This document shows positions 50,882 to 59,272 of a DNA stretch of 64,000 nucleotides, piece by piece. The position numbers and the translations under genes were made by a program. The notes under the pieces were generated by a model, which was not told where the DNA came from, did no database searches, and worked only from the letters and a program-made list of their open reading frames with translations. How positions within the stretch are numbered: position 1 is the first letter of the stretch; each line of letters opens with the position of its first letter. Source of the DNA: Trebonia sp963771985 (GTDB taxonomy: Bacteria; Actinomycetota; Actinomycetes; Streptosporangiales; Streptosporangiaceae); contig CAVYVO010000028.1 in assembly GCA_963771985.1 (NCBI GenBank), positions 372,001-436,000 on the forward strand, given 5' to 3'.

Positions 50882-52158
50882 CGGCCGCTCCCCCCGTACA
50901 CGACGGCCTCCACCTCGTCCGCTTCCAGGTCAAAGGCCTTGTGCGTCGCGTTCACGGCGAGGTCCACATCGCTCTGGCTGACCACCACGGAGATGCGGAT
51001 CTCTGAGGTAGAGATCATCCCGATGTTGACGCCGGCCTCGGCGAGCGCGGCGAAGAACTTGGCGCTCACTCCAGGGTGGGAGCGCATGCCGGCGCCGATC
51101 AGTGAGACCTTCCCGATGCGGTCGTCGTAGAGGAGTTCCTGAAAGCCGACTTTGTCCTGGGCCGCGCGCAGCAGCTCGAGCGCCTTCTGCCCGTCGGTGC
51201 CCGGCAGCGTGAAGGAGATGTCGGTGCGGCCGGTGGCGATCGCCGACACGTTCTGCACGATCATGTCGATGTTGATGCCGGCCTCGGCGATGATCCCGAA
51301 GATCCGCGCGGCCTCGCCCACCTTGTCCGGCACGCCGACGATGGTGATCTTCGCCTCGCTCCGGTCGTGCGCGACCCCTGAGATAATAGCCTGTTCCATA
51401 CCGGCTTCCTGTGACTCGTCGTCAGCGTTCCCGCTGACCCAGGTACCTATCTTTTCGCTGAACGAGGACCGGACATGGATCGGCAGCCCGTAGCGCCGCG
51501 CGTACTCCACGCAGCGGGGCATCAGCACCTTCGCGCCGCACGCCGCCATCTCCAGCATTTCCTCATAGCTGATCCGCGGTATCCGGCGCGCGCCGGGCAC
51601 GAGCCGCGGGTCCTCGGTGAACACCCCGTCCACGTCGGTGTAGATCTCGCACACGTCCGCGTGCAGCGCGGCGGCGAGCGCGACCGCCGTGGTGTCAGAG
51701 CCGCCGCGGCCGAGCGTGGTGATGTCCTTGGTGGTCTGTGAGACGCCCTGAAAGCCGGCCACGATGGGGATCGCGCCCTCCGTGAGCGCGGTGGCGATCC
51801 GGCCCGGGGTAACGTCGATGATCCTGGCCCGGCCGTGCACGGCGTCGGTGATCACGCCGGCCTGCGACCCGGTGAACGAGCGCGCCTCCATGCCCAGGCT
51901 GGCGATCGCCATCGCGAGCAGCGCCATCGCGATGCGCTCGCCCGCGGTCAGGAGCATGTCGAGTTCACGGCCGGGCGGCAGCGGGCTGACCTGGTTGGCC
52001 AGGTCGATCAGTTCGTCGGTCGTGTCGCCCATCGCGGACACGACCACCACGACCTGGTCGCCGGCTTTCCGCGTGGCTACGATGCGCTGCGCTACGCGCT
52101 TGATGCCCTCCGCGTCGGCTACCGAGGAACCACCGTATTTCTGTACGACAAGGGCCAC
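50878..52158 (-). CDS. lysC: Aspartate kinase
   Basis: LysC phosphorylates aspartate in the first step of the aspartate pathway and is feedback-regulated by lysine/threonine. The 426-residue product has MALVVQKYGGSSV, GERIAMALLAMAI, FTGSQAGVIT, TTLGRGGSDTTAVALAAAL and the YTDVDGVFTEDPRLVPGARR catalytic region, then two ACT domains. An internal start at 51399, preceded by AGGAAG, would yield a 173-residue beta subunit made of the ACT domains alone, as known for class II aspartokinases of actinomycetes. Confidence 0.97.
   Translation of the reverse strand: MALVVQKYGGSSVADAEGIKRVAQRIVATRKAGDQVVVVVSAMGDTTDELIDLANQVSPLPPGRELDMLLTAGERIAMALLAMAIASLGMEARSFTGSQAGVITDAVHGRARIIDVTPGRIATALTEGAIPIVAGFQGVSQTTKDITTLGRGGSDTTAVALAAALHADVCEIYTDVDGVFTEDPRLVPGARRIPRISYEEMLEMAACGAKVLMPRCVEYARRYGLPIHVRSSFSEKIGTWVSGNADDESQEAGMEQAIISGVAHDRSEAKITIVGVPDKVGEAARIFGIIAEAGINIDMIVQNVSAIATGRTDISFTLPGTDGQKALELLRAAQDKVGFQELLYDDRIGKVSLIGAGMRSHPGVSAKFFAALAEAGVNIGMISTSEIRISVVVSQSDVDLAVNATHKAFDLEADEVEAVVYGGSGR
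51395..51412 (-). promoter_or_regulatory. Likely internal ribosome binding site and start of the LysC beta subunit
   Basis: On the minus strand AGGAAG is followed five bases later by an in-frame ATG (51399-51397) that begins MEQAIISGVAHDRSEAK. The predicted beta subunit would be 173 residues, close to the beta subunits of actinomycete aspartokinases. Confidence 0.6.
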
Positions 52159-52258
52159 CGGACGCGCCGCTCCTCCCGGTAATCAGATGGCGGAAGACGC
52201 TTGAGTGTATCCGCGCCCTGCCGGGACACCCAATTTTTATCGGCCAGCGCGACCAGAG

Positions 52259-52858
52259 TCACACGTCAAGCAGCCGACGGCCCTCGAAGGCGCGCCCGAG
52301 CGTCACCTCGTCCGCGTACTCCAGGTCGCCGCCCACCGGCAGCCCGCTCGCCGGCCGGGTCACCCGGATCCCCATTGGCTTGACCAGCCGGGCGACGAAG
52401 GTCGCGGTGGCCTCCCCTTCCAGGTTCGGATCGGTAGCCAGGATCAGCTCGGTGACGGTTCCATCGGCCAGCCTCGCCATCAGCTCACGGATTCGCAGGT
52501 CGTCCGGGCCGACCCCGTCGATCGGGCTGATCGCCCCGCCCAGCACGTGGTACCGGCCGCGGAATTCCCGGATCTTCTCCACGGCCGCCACATCCTTCGG
52601 CTCTTCGACGACGCAGATGACCGAGGGATCCCGCCTCGTGTCGAGGCAGATCCGGCACTCCTCGGCCTCCGCGACGTTCCCGCAGGTCTTGCAGAACCGC
52701 ACCCGCTCGGTCACCTCGATCAGCGCCGCCGCGAGCCGGCGGACGTCATCGGCGTCGGCGGCGAGCAGGTGGAAAGCGATCCGCTGCGCGCCCTTGGGCC
52801 CGACGCCGGGCAGCCGGCCGAGCTCGTCGATAAGGTGCTGGATGACGCCCTCGTACAT
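52259..52858 (-). CDS. recR: Recombination mediator protein RecR
   Basis: RecR acts with RecO and RecF to load RecA at gapped DNA. The 199-residue product has the helix-hairpin-helix LIDELGRLPGVGPKGAQRIAFHLL, a zinc finger FCKTCGNVAEAEECRIC, and the Toprim domain with CVVEEPKDVAAVEKI, GVGPDDLRI and LATDPNLEGEATATFVA. Full length. It follows ybaB by nine bases in the conserved dnaX-ybaB-recR order. Confidence 0.98.
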   Translation of the reverse strand: MYEGVIQHLIDELGRLPGVGPKGAQRIAFHLLAADADDVRRLAAALIEVTERVRFCKTCGNVAEAEECRICLDTRRDPSVICVVEEPKDVAAVEKIREFRGRYHVLGGAISPIDGVGPDDLRIRELMARLADGTVTELILATDPNLEGEATATFVARLVKPMGIRVTRPASGLPVGGDLEYADEVTLGRAFEGRRLLDV

Positions 52859-52867
52859 GCCAGGCCG

Positions 52868-53326
52868 TCAGCCTTCCTCATCGTCTTCGTCTTCGTCTTC
52901 CAGCTCGTCGTCTTCTTCATCTTCGAATTCGTCTTCGAACTCGTCTTCCTCCGCATAGCCGAGGCCAGCGCCGAGGCCGGGGAGGCCGAGCCCGGACAAG
53001 TCCATCCCGGGCACACCGCCGCTGAGCGCGCCGAGCTGCTGCTGCTGCAGGTCGGCGGCGGCGCGGCCGGCGTCACGCACCGCCGCGAGAACGAGGTCCG
53101 CGACGGTCGCGGCGGTCTCCGCCGGATCCGCCGTGTCGATCACGCTGGGATCGATGGTCAGGTCAAGCAGTTCGCCGGCACCGCTGACGACCGCCCTGAC
53201 GGCGCCGCTCCCCGCCGTCCCGGTCACCTCGGTGTCGGCCAGCGCCTGCTGTGCGTTCATCAGCTGCGCCTGCATCTGCTGCGCAGCCTGGAAAATCTGC
53301 TGCATGTCAAAGCCGCCAGGTTCCAT
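52868..53326 (-). CDS. YbaB/EbfC family nucleoid-associated protein with acidic tail
   Basis: The 152-residue product has the YbaB core: MQQIFQAAQQMQAQLMNAQQ, TEVTGTAGSGAVRAVVSGAGELLDLTIDPSVI and AATVADLVLAAVRDA. YbaB proteins form DNA-binding dimers. After the core comes a Gly/Leu-rich hinge and about 26 almost purely Glu/Asp residues (from AEEDEFEDEF to the end). The start ATG at 53326 (MEPGGFD) is typical; M8 at 53305 is possible. Acidic tails of this sort may mimic DNA or modulate binding. Confidence 0.93.
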   Translation of the reverse strand: MEPGGFDMQQIFQAAQQMQAQLMNAQQALADTEVTGTAGSGAVRAVVSGAGELLDLTIDPSVIDTADPAETAATVADLVLAAVRDAGRAAADLQQQQLGALSGGVPGMDLSGLGLPGLGAGLGYAEEDEFEDEFEDEEDDELEDEDEDDEEG

Positions 53327-53388
53327 ACCGAGAGCCTACTTCCGCGCGGGCTCTGCTTGCCCCCTCGCTCCGCTTCCCCGCTCGCGGA

Positions 53389-55425
53389 CTAGTCCTCGAA
53401 TTCGCCGATGATCTGGCCGCCCAGCTCGCGCTGGACCAGGGCCATGCCGGTCAGCTCGGCCGTCGTAGACGCGGTCATGTCTTCGTCGTCAGGATCGAAG
53501 TCGTCGTCGGAGGGAAAAGGCACATCATCTCCCCCGAACGAACGCGTGGTTCCCCCCTCGGCTTCCGGTCTTCCGGCGGGCGGGGCCGGCGGCGGCTCGG
53601 CCGCGACCGGACGCGATTGCTGTGCCGGAGGCTGAGCCGCCGGCGGCTGGGCAGGCTGCGTGTGGGCGGGCGGCGGGACCGGTGGCGGCGGGACCGGCTC
53701 GGGACCCGGCCGCCGACGTTCCCCGGGCGGGGGATCCCCGCCGGAGATCGCGCGGATCACCACGGTCACCCCGAACCTCGCCTGCAGCACCTGCTTGAGT
53801 ATTTCCTCGTGACGGCTGCTGGCGAAGCCTTTCACGTTGCCCGGCCGCGGGAACCGGAGCGTCAGCACGTTCTCCTCGAGCGAGAGCACACTCGACTCGT
53901 TCAGCAGCACCCAGGTGACCTTGTACTTCGCCTTGAGGATGTCGAGCACTCCGGCCCATGCCTGCCGCAGCGCATCACCTGTGAGCACGCCGCCGGGGGC
54001 TGCCGGGGCCGCGGCGGCGACAGGGGCTGACGGAGCTGGAGGTGCCGATGACGAGACTGCAGAGGGAGCTGGCGCCGCCGGGGCAGCAGGCGCCGCAGGC
54101 ATAGAGGCTGCCGGGGCCGGGTCGGCTGGCTGGTCCGTGACTGCGGCCCGGGAGGGCTCTCCCGCGGGCCGCCCCGCGTCGCGAGCGGGTGGAGTATGGG
54201 GAGGCAGCGGCAGCCGTTCCGCATAGACGATGTTGGCCGCTCCCGCTTCGAGCCGTTCGAGCCGGGCGAGGAGCGAGGACTCGTCGGCCGATGCCGCCGG
54301 AAGCAGCACTTGCGCGCACATCAGCTCGAGCAGCAAGCGGGGCGATGTGGCACCGCGCATCTGATCGAGGCCGTTGCTGATGATCTCCGCGGCGCGGGTC
54401 AGCGTCGCCAGGCCCGACCGGCCTGCCTGCTCGGTCAGGATCTCCGCGCGGTCCGGCGGCACGTCGAGCAGGCCGGTGGCGATGGCGTCGGGCACCGAGG
54501 CGAGCACGATCAGGTCGCGGAACCGGTCCAGCATGTCGGTCGCGAACCGGCGCGGCTCGTGGCCGCCCTCGATCACCCGGTTCACCGCGCGGAAGACGGC
54601 CGCTCCGTCGCGCCCGGCGAAGGCATCCACGATCTCGTCGAGCATGCTGGCGTCGGTGTAGCCGAGCAGGGCGACCGCCCGGTCGTAACGGATGCCGCTC
54701 TCGTCCGAGCCGGCGAGCAACTGGTCAAGGATGGACAGCGAGTCGCGGGCCGAACCGCCGCCGGCGCGCACCACCAGCGGAATAACGGCCGGGTCGAACG
54801 GGACGCCCTCGGAGTTCAGGATCTCCTCGATGAGCTCGCGCATCACCGACGGTGGCATCAGCCGGAACGGATAGTGGTGCGTGCGGGACCTGATCGTCGC
54901 GATGACCTTGTCCGGCTCGGTCGTCGCGAAGATGAACTTCAGGTGCGGCGGCGGCTCCTCGACGAGCTTGAGCAGGGCGTTGAAGCCCTGCTGGGTGACC
55001 ATGTGGGCCTCGTCGATGATGTAGATCTTGAATCGCCCTGAGACCGGCGAGTAAAAGGCCCGCTCCCGCAGGTCCCGGGCGTCATCGACACCGCCGTGCG
55101 AGGCGGCGTCGATCTCGATGACGTCGATGCTGCCCGGCCCGGACGGGGCGAGCGCGACGCAGGAATCGCATACGCCGCAGGGGTCAGGGGTCGGCCCGTT
55201 CACACAGTTCAGGGAGCGCGCCAGGATGCGCGCGCTGGACGTCTTACCGCAGCCGCGCGGGCCGCTGAACAGATAGGCGTGGTTGATCCGGCCGCTGCGC
55301 AGTGCCTGGCGGAGCGGCTGCGTCACATGGTCCTGGCCGCGGACTTCGGCGAACGTGGCGGGGCGGTACTTGCGGTACAGAGCCAGGCGCTGCGTGGTCC
55401 GGGTTGCTTCGGAGTCTTCCGCCAT
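53389..55425 (-). CDS. dnaX: DNA polymerase III subunit gamma/tau
   Basis: DnaX is the clamp-loader ATPase subunit. The product shows LYRKYRPATFAEVRGQDHV, Walker A FSGPRGCGKTSSARI (about residues 54-67), the zinc Cys set CVNGPTPDPCGVCDSC, IIDEAHMVTQQGFNALLKLVEEPP and SARDSLSILDQLL sensor region. Beyond the collar domain the C-terminus is Pro/Ala-rich with a tau-like domain (VLLNESSVLSLEENVLTLRF). ATG at 55425 (MAEDSEA) is preferred over 55434, which has GAGG directly against it. A repressed gamma form by frameshift is not evident. SRP RNA lies just upstream. Confidence 0.96.
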   Translation of the reverse strand: MAEDSEATRTTQRLALYRKYRPATFAEVRGQDHVTQPLRQALRSGRINHAYLFSGPRGCGKTSSARILARSLNCVNGPTPDPCGVCDSCVALAPSGPGSIDVIEIDAASHGGVDDARDLRERAFYSPVSGRFKIYIIDEAHMVTQQGFNALLKLVEEPPPHLKFIFATTEPDKVIATIRSRTHHYPFRLMPPSVMRELIEEILNSEGVPFDPAVIPLVVRAGGGSARDSLSILDQLLAGSDESGIRYDRAVALLGYTDASMLDEIVDAFAGRDGAAVFRAVNRVIEGGHEPRRFATDMLDRFRDLIVLASVPDAIATGLLDVPPDRAEILTEQAGRSGLATLTRAAEIISNGLDQMRGATSPRLLLELMCAQVLLPAASADESSLLARLERLEAGAANIVYAERLPLPPHTPPARDAGRPAGEPSRAAVTDQPADPAPAASMPAAPAAPAAPAPSAVSSSAPPAPSAPVAAAAPAAPGGVLTGDALRQAWAGVLDILKAKYKVTWVLLNESSVLSLEENVLTLRFPRPGNVKGFASSRHEEILKQVLQARFGVTVVIRAISGGDPPPGERRRPGPEPVPPPPVPPPAHTQPAQPPAAQPPAQQSRPVAAEPPPAPPAGRPEAEGGTTRSFGGDDVPFPSDDDFDPDDEDMTASTTAELTGMALVQRELGGQIIGEFED

Positions 55426-55476
55426 GACCTTCATCCTCGCAGGCGAACCCCGCCGTCCTCCACGGGAACGGGATAG

Positions 55477-55564
55477 GACCCCCCGCGCACCCGTCAGAGC
55501 CCGCGTACCCTTGCTGCCTTCCGGCCCTGGGGGGGTTGGCGAGGTAAACGCCGCACGGGGGGTC
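55477..55564 (-). ncRNA. ffs: Bacterial small signal recognition particle RNA
   Basis: Read on the minus strand, the conserved apical motif GGCCGGAAGGCAGCAAGGGU lies in the centre, flanked by arms that close with GACCCCCCG (55564-55556) pairing with CGGGGGGTC (55485-55477). This is the 4.5S-type hairpin that binds Ffh. Location upstream of dnaX is typical of actinomycetes. The ends are set by the terminal helix and could extend a few bases. Confidence 0.92.
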
Positions 55565-55654
55565 GTTCGGTAAGTCTAGTCAGCTCGGAGACCGCTCGTG
55601 CCAACAAGGGAGCGACGGCTCTTTTCGCTGCCGGGCTACGGTAGGCTACCCGGC

Positions 55655-55739
55655 GGAGGACTCGCCTAGTGGCCTAGGGCGCACGCTTGGAAAGCGTGTT
55701 GGGGGCAACCCCTCGCGGGTTCGAATCCCGCGTCCTCCG
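55655..55739 (+). tRNA. tRNA-Ser (GGA)
   Basis: An 85-base class II tRNA: acceptor GGAGGAC pairs with GTCCTCC, discriminator G, anticodon stem CACGC/GCGTG with loop TTGGAAA giving anticodon GGA (55689-55691), a long variable arm (TTGGGGGCAACCCCTC) and T-arm GCGGGTTCGAATCCCGC. CCA is not encoded. Confidence 0.97.
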
Positions 55740-55853
55740 CCCAACCGCGCTTGCTCATGTGCACCATTTCGTCACAGAACCTTCATGTTTGCCCGTCCGC
55801 CTCTAGCATCAGCTGTGGTCTACCTCTGCTTACCTTCAGAAGGCGGGATATGG

Positions 55854-57290
55854 ATGGTGCACATGCGCCGATCGGCCCTGACTATCAGCGTTGTTAGCTT
55901 GTTGTCCCTGTTCACCGCGCTGGGCGGCGCTGCCTCAGCCGCGAGCGCCGCCGGCGGCGTCAAGGGCGATCCGCAGCCGGAGCTAAAGCCCTTCAAGATT
56001 GGCACGTCGAACTACGCGGGCGGGACCGTCGCCATGGAGCCAGACGGCGCCTTGGTGGTCGCACGCGGCAGCACCAGCGGCAACGGCAAGATCGTTGTCT
56101 GCGTCCTCGATCGCGGTGCCAGCAAGTGCTCGAGTACGGCCACCCTGAGCCCACTCGGCGGCGACGACCTGTTCGGCGTGCCGGAGGTGTTCATTCCGTC
56201 GGCCAACCGCGTCGTCGTCCTCATGGGCGCCTGCTGCGATTCCAACCCGGCTGGATCGGACCTGCTCTTCTCCTCGGCTAATGGCGGCAAGACGTTCGCC
56301 GCGCCGGTGCGCGTAGGCACGCTCGGCGTGTCCGCCGCCGGGCTGATCGGCGGCAACGTCGTCTTCACCGCCGGCGGAACCGACGGGGCCGAGGTCGAGA
56401 GCGTCCCGGTTGGCGCCAGCGGCCCGCCCAGCACGACCGCGGTCGCCACCGCGGCGGAGGCGTTCGACGTCGGCGTGGGCAGCTACCGGGGTGGTGCGCT
56501 GATCGCGTCCGACTACGACGGCACGGATTACACGACATACGTCGCCTACGCGCCATCTGGTGCGAACTTCGACGCGTCCGCCGCCTACCACAACGTCGGA
56601 AGCTTCCCCCATGAGCAGCTGATCGCGATGTCCGGCGACGCGCTGCTGACGATCCGGACCACGGGCAACGAGGCCGTGGTGCTGAGGCTCTTCAACGGCA
56701 AGAGCTTCGGCGCGCCGCACGTGGTGCCGGGAACCTCGGGCGGCGGCCCGGAATGGTTCGCCGTCGACCAGGATCCCAGCGGGCGGGTGCATGTGTTCAG
56801 CGAGCGGGCCTTCTCCCCCGTCTCGTATGACTTGTACGAGGTGTCGACATCGACTGGCGGGTCCTGGAGCAGTCCCGTAGACCTCGGAGACGCGGACCCG
56901 AGCAACACCTTCGGCATCGCGCTCGACTCCTCGGGTAGCGGGCTCGTCGTCGGCACCGGATCCGACGCGCCGGCCTGGGGATACCCCGTGCTGGCCACGC
57001 AGAGCGCCTCGTTCAGCTTCAAGTCCTCGACGATCAAAAAGGGGCGCACCACGACCGGCAGCGGCAGCGGCAGCCCGGCCGGGAAGGGCCGCGAGGTCGA
57101 ACTTCAGGTGGAGCGGGCCGGGCTGTGGTACACCGTCGCGACCACGCACGAGAACAGCGCCGGGAAGTTCAGCTTCACGATCAAGGGCTCCTCGGCCGGG
57201 ACGCATGAGTACCGGGCAGTCATCGCTGACCTAGCCGGATACATACAGTACGGCTACTCCCCGGCGCGGTCACTCAAGGTGACGAGCTAG
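55854..57290 (+). CDS. Secreted propeller-like (BNR/Asp-box) protein with C-terminal Ig-like domain
   Basis: The 478-residue product has a signal peptide (RRSALTISVVSLLSLFTALGG, then ASAASA), followed by repeated beta-strand blocks with Asp-box-like turns such as FSSANGGKTFAAPVRVG and STSTGGSWSSPVDLG, suggesting a sialidase-type beta-propeller. From about residue 390 a beta-sandwich region (GKGREVELQVERAGLWYTVATTHENSAGKFSF) resembles an Ig-like or CARDB-type domain. Catalytic residues of a sialidase are not identified. ATG at 55854 follows AAGGCGGG; ATG at 55863 is possible. Single gene. Confidence 0.72.
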   Translation: MVHMRRSALTISVVSLLSLFTALGGAASAASAAGGVKGDPQPELKPFKIGTSNYAGGTVAMEPDGALVVARGSTSGNGKIVVCVLDRGASKCSSTATLSPLGGDDLFGVPEVFIPSANRVVVLMGACCDSNPAGSDLLFSSANGGKTFAAPVRVGTLGVSAAGLIGGNVVFTAGGTDGAEVESVPVGASGPPSTTAVATAAEAFDVGVGSYRGGALIASDYDGTDYTTYVAYAPSGANFDASAAYHNVGSFPHEQLIAMSGDALLTIRTTGNEAVVLRLFNGKSFGAPHVVPGTSGGGPEWFAVDQDPSGRVHVFSERAFSPVSYDLYEVSTSTGGSWSSPVDLGDADPSNTFGIALDSSGSGLVVGTGSDAPAWGYPVLATQSASFSFKSSTIKKGRTTTGSGSGSPAGKGREVELQVERAGLWYTVATTHENSAGKFSFTIKGSSAGTHEYRAVIADLAGYIQYGYSPARSLKVTS

Positions 57291-57307
57291 CCGTAGCCCG
57301 GCATGCC

Positions 57308-57397
57308 GATTGCGCAATCGACCCGCTCTAGTCTGGTCGATTGCGCAATCGACCCCTTGGAGGCCGACCCGGGACCAGGCCCACTGATTGCGCAATC
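57308..57397. repeat. Dispersed GATTGCGCAATC palindromes, locus 3 (three copies)
   Basis: Copies lie at 57308-57319 (GATTGCGCAATC), 57335-57354 (perfect GGTCGATTGCGCAATCGACC) and 57386-57397. The first two reproduce the spacing (31 bases) and interval of the pair at 12426-12473; the third is 47 bases further. They lie in a 140-base spacer between convergent genes. Confidence 0.85.
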
Positions 57398-57430
57398 GAC
57401 TCCCCGGGAGGGCCCGCCCGCCGCGACCGC

Positions 57431-59272
57431 TCAGCCCTTGCCGGTGCCGAGCTGGATGGCCTTGACGATCAGCAGGACCACCGACACCACCAGGTAGCCG
57501 CGCAGCATACCCATGCCGAGCTTGGTGCCCGACGACCACTGCACCGGCTTGAGCAGGGCCAGCGGCGGCATCCGCCAGTTTTCCCGCTCCGTCTTCGACA
57601 TGGTGGTCTTGAGATGCGGCTCCCGCGCCGGCCTGCGGGATCTGGTGGCATACAGCCAGCCCATGTAGACGGCCGCGCCGGCGACCAGGCCGGCGCTGAT
57701 CCACAAGGCGACCTTGGACGCGTTCCAACCCGAGAACAGCGTCGTGATGACCAGCGTGCCGGACAGGGCGACCAGCACCCCGACGATGATCGCGGCGAGG
57801 ATGTTCAGCCAGCGCGGGTTGACCCACGGGCCGAGCACCTCCCGGTCGTTGCAGAGCAGCAGCAGGAAGCAGGACGCGCTGGGCAGCAGGATGCCTGCCA
57901 GGGCCTGCACCGACGTAGTAAGGAGCCCGAGGGGCGCGCCGGGGATCAGCACGATGCCCGCCGCCACCGCGATCATCGCGCTGTAGCTGGCATAGAACGG
58001 CTTGGCATCCTTGAACGAGCGGTGCAGCGAGTGCTTGATCCCGAACACGTCGCCGAACGCGTAGCTGGTGGACAGCGTGACAGCCGATGCGCCGATGATG
58101 CTGGCGACGAGCAGCACGATCGAGAACGCGGCGCCGTACCACTGCCCAAGCGTCTTCAGGGCCATCGCCGTACCGAGCGCGTCGGTGAAGTGCCCGGCGG
58201 CGCCGGGCACAGTTGCCGCGAACACGCCGACGATGACGATTCCCGCGGCCCCGATGACCACGACGAACGCGCCGAGCGTGGTGTCTGCCCGCTCGTAAGG
58301 GATGAACCGCGGGGTGATCCGCTTGTCGATCACGTTGGACTGCTGGAAGAACAGCTGCCACGGGGCGACGGTCGTGCCGACGATCGCGATGATCAGGAGC
58401 ACCGCGGTGGACGTGACGCCGCCCTGCACGCCCGGCACGACGAAGTGGTAGCCGACCGACCCCCAGTGCGGGTGGGAGGTAAAGACGAGCGGGACCAGTA
58501 TCAGGCTCACCGCGATGAACACGAACATGGCCCGCTCCCAGCGCGCGAAGCTGCCGCTCGCGGTGATGGCGACCAGCACCAGAGCGGTCACAGGGACCGA
58601 GATGTACGGGCTCACGCCGAAGTACTGCAGCGCGAGCGATACACCGATGAACTCGGTGACGATCGTCAGGAAGTTCAGTATGAACAGGTCGCCGACGCTG
58701 AACCAGCCCCAGAACCGGCCGAACCGCTCGTTGATCAGCCGCGCGTGCCCGACGCCGGTGACGGCGCCAAGCCGGACCACCATCTCCTGGTTGACGATCA
58801 GGACCGGGATCAGCAGCAGCAGGGTCCACAGCAAGGTGTAGCCGTAGTCCTGGCCGGCCTGCGCGTAGGTGGCGACACCGCCCGCGTCGTTGTCGCCGAC
58901 CATCACGATGATGCCTGGACCGATGATCGCCAGGAAGGTGATCAGGCGGCGCCGGAAACCTGACCGGCTGTCGTCATCCATCCGGATCCGGCCGAAGGCG
59001 CCCTCGATGTCGCCCAGATGGGCCTGGTCGAGCACGGCGGTGGCTGGCTTGGCCAGCGTCGGCGCCGACGCCGGTGCCGGCGCGGCCGTTTTCACGGTGT
59101 GCGCCGGGTCGGCGCCAACCCGGCGCGCCGCGGCGGGGTCCGCCCGGTCAGGCGGCGCGGACGAGGGCGGCGCGGACGACGGGGGCTGCGCGGGCGCCGG
59201 CCCGTTGCCCGATGACGCCGGCCGGGGCGTCTCGGGGGGCGGCGACTGCGCGGGATCGCCCCGGGTCGTCAC
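57431..59272 (-). CDS. Nramp-family transporter with altered metal-site motifs
   Basis: The 613-residue protein has a Pro/Ala-rich N-terminal tail (about 105 residues), eleven or more membrane helices and the Nramp fold. The TM1 motif reads GDNDAGG (about 126-132) in place of the canonical DPGN, and the TM6 motif reads APWQ (303-306) in place of MPHN, so the Met and His that coordinate Mn/Fe are absent. This resembles the Nramp-related magnesium transporter (NRMT) group more than MntH. The GTG start overlaps the stop of the MgtE-N/CBS gene as GTGA, so the two are coupled. Metal specificity is inferred. Confidence 0.85.
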   Translation of the reverse strand: MTTRGDPAQSPPPETPRPASSGNGPAPAQPPSSAPPSSAPPDRADPAAARRVGADPAHTVKTAAPAPASAPTLAKPATAVLDQAHLGDIEGAFGRIRMDDDSRSGFRRRLITFLAIIGPGIIVMVGDNDAGGVATYAQAGQDYGYTLLWTLLLLIPVLIVNQEMVVRLGAVTGVGHARLINERFGRFWGWFSVGDLFILNFLTIVTEFIGVSLALQYFGVSPYISVPVTALVLVAITASGSFARWERAMFVFIAVSLILVPLVFTSHPHWGSVGYHFVVPGVQGGVTSTAVLLIIAIVGTTVAPWQLFFQQSNVIDKRITPRFIPYERADTTLGAFVVVIGAAGIVIVGVFAATVPGAAGHFTDALGTAMALKTLGQWYGAAFSIVLLVASIIGASAVTLSTSYAFGDVFGIKHSLHRSFKDAKPFYASYSAMIAVAAGIVLIPGAPLGLLTTSVQALAGILLPSASCFLLLLCNDREVLGPWVNPRWLNILAAIIVGVLVALSGTLVITTLFSGWNASKVALWISAGLVAGAAVYMGWLYATRSRRPAREPHLKTTMSKTERENWRMPPLALLKPVQWSSGTKLGMGMLRGYLVVSVVLLIVKAIQLGTGKG

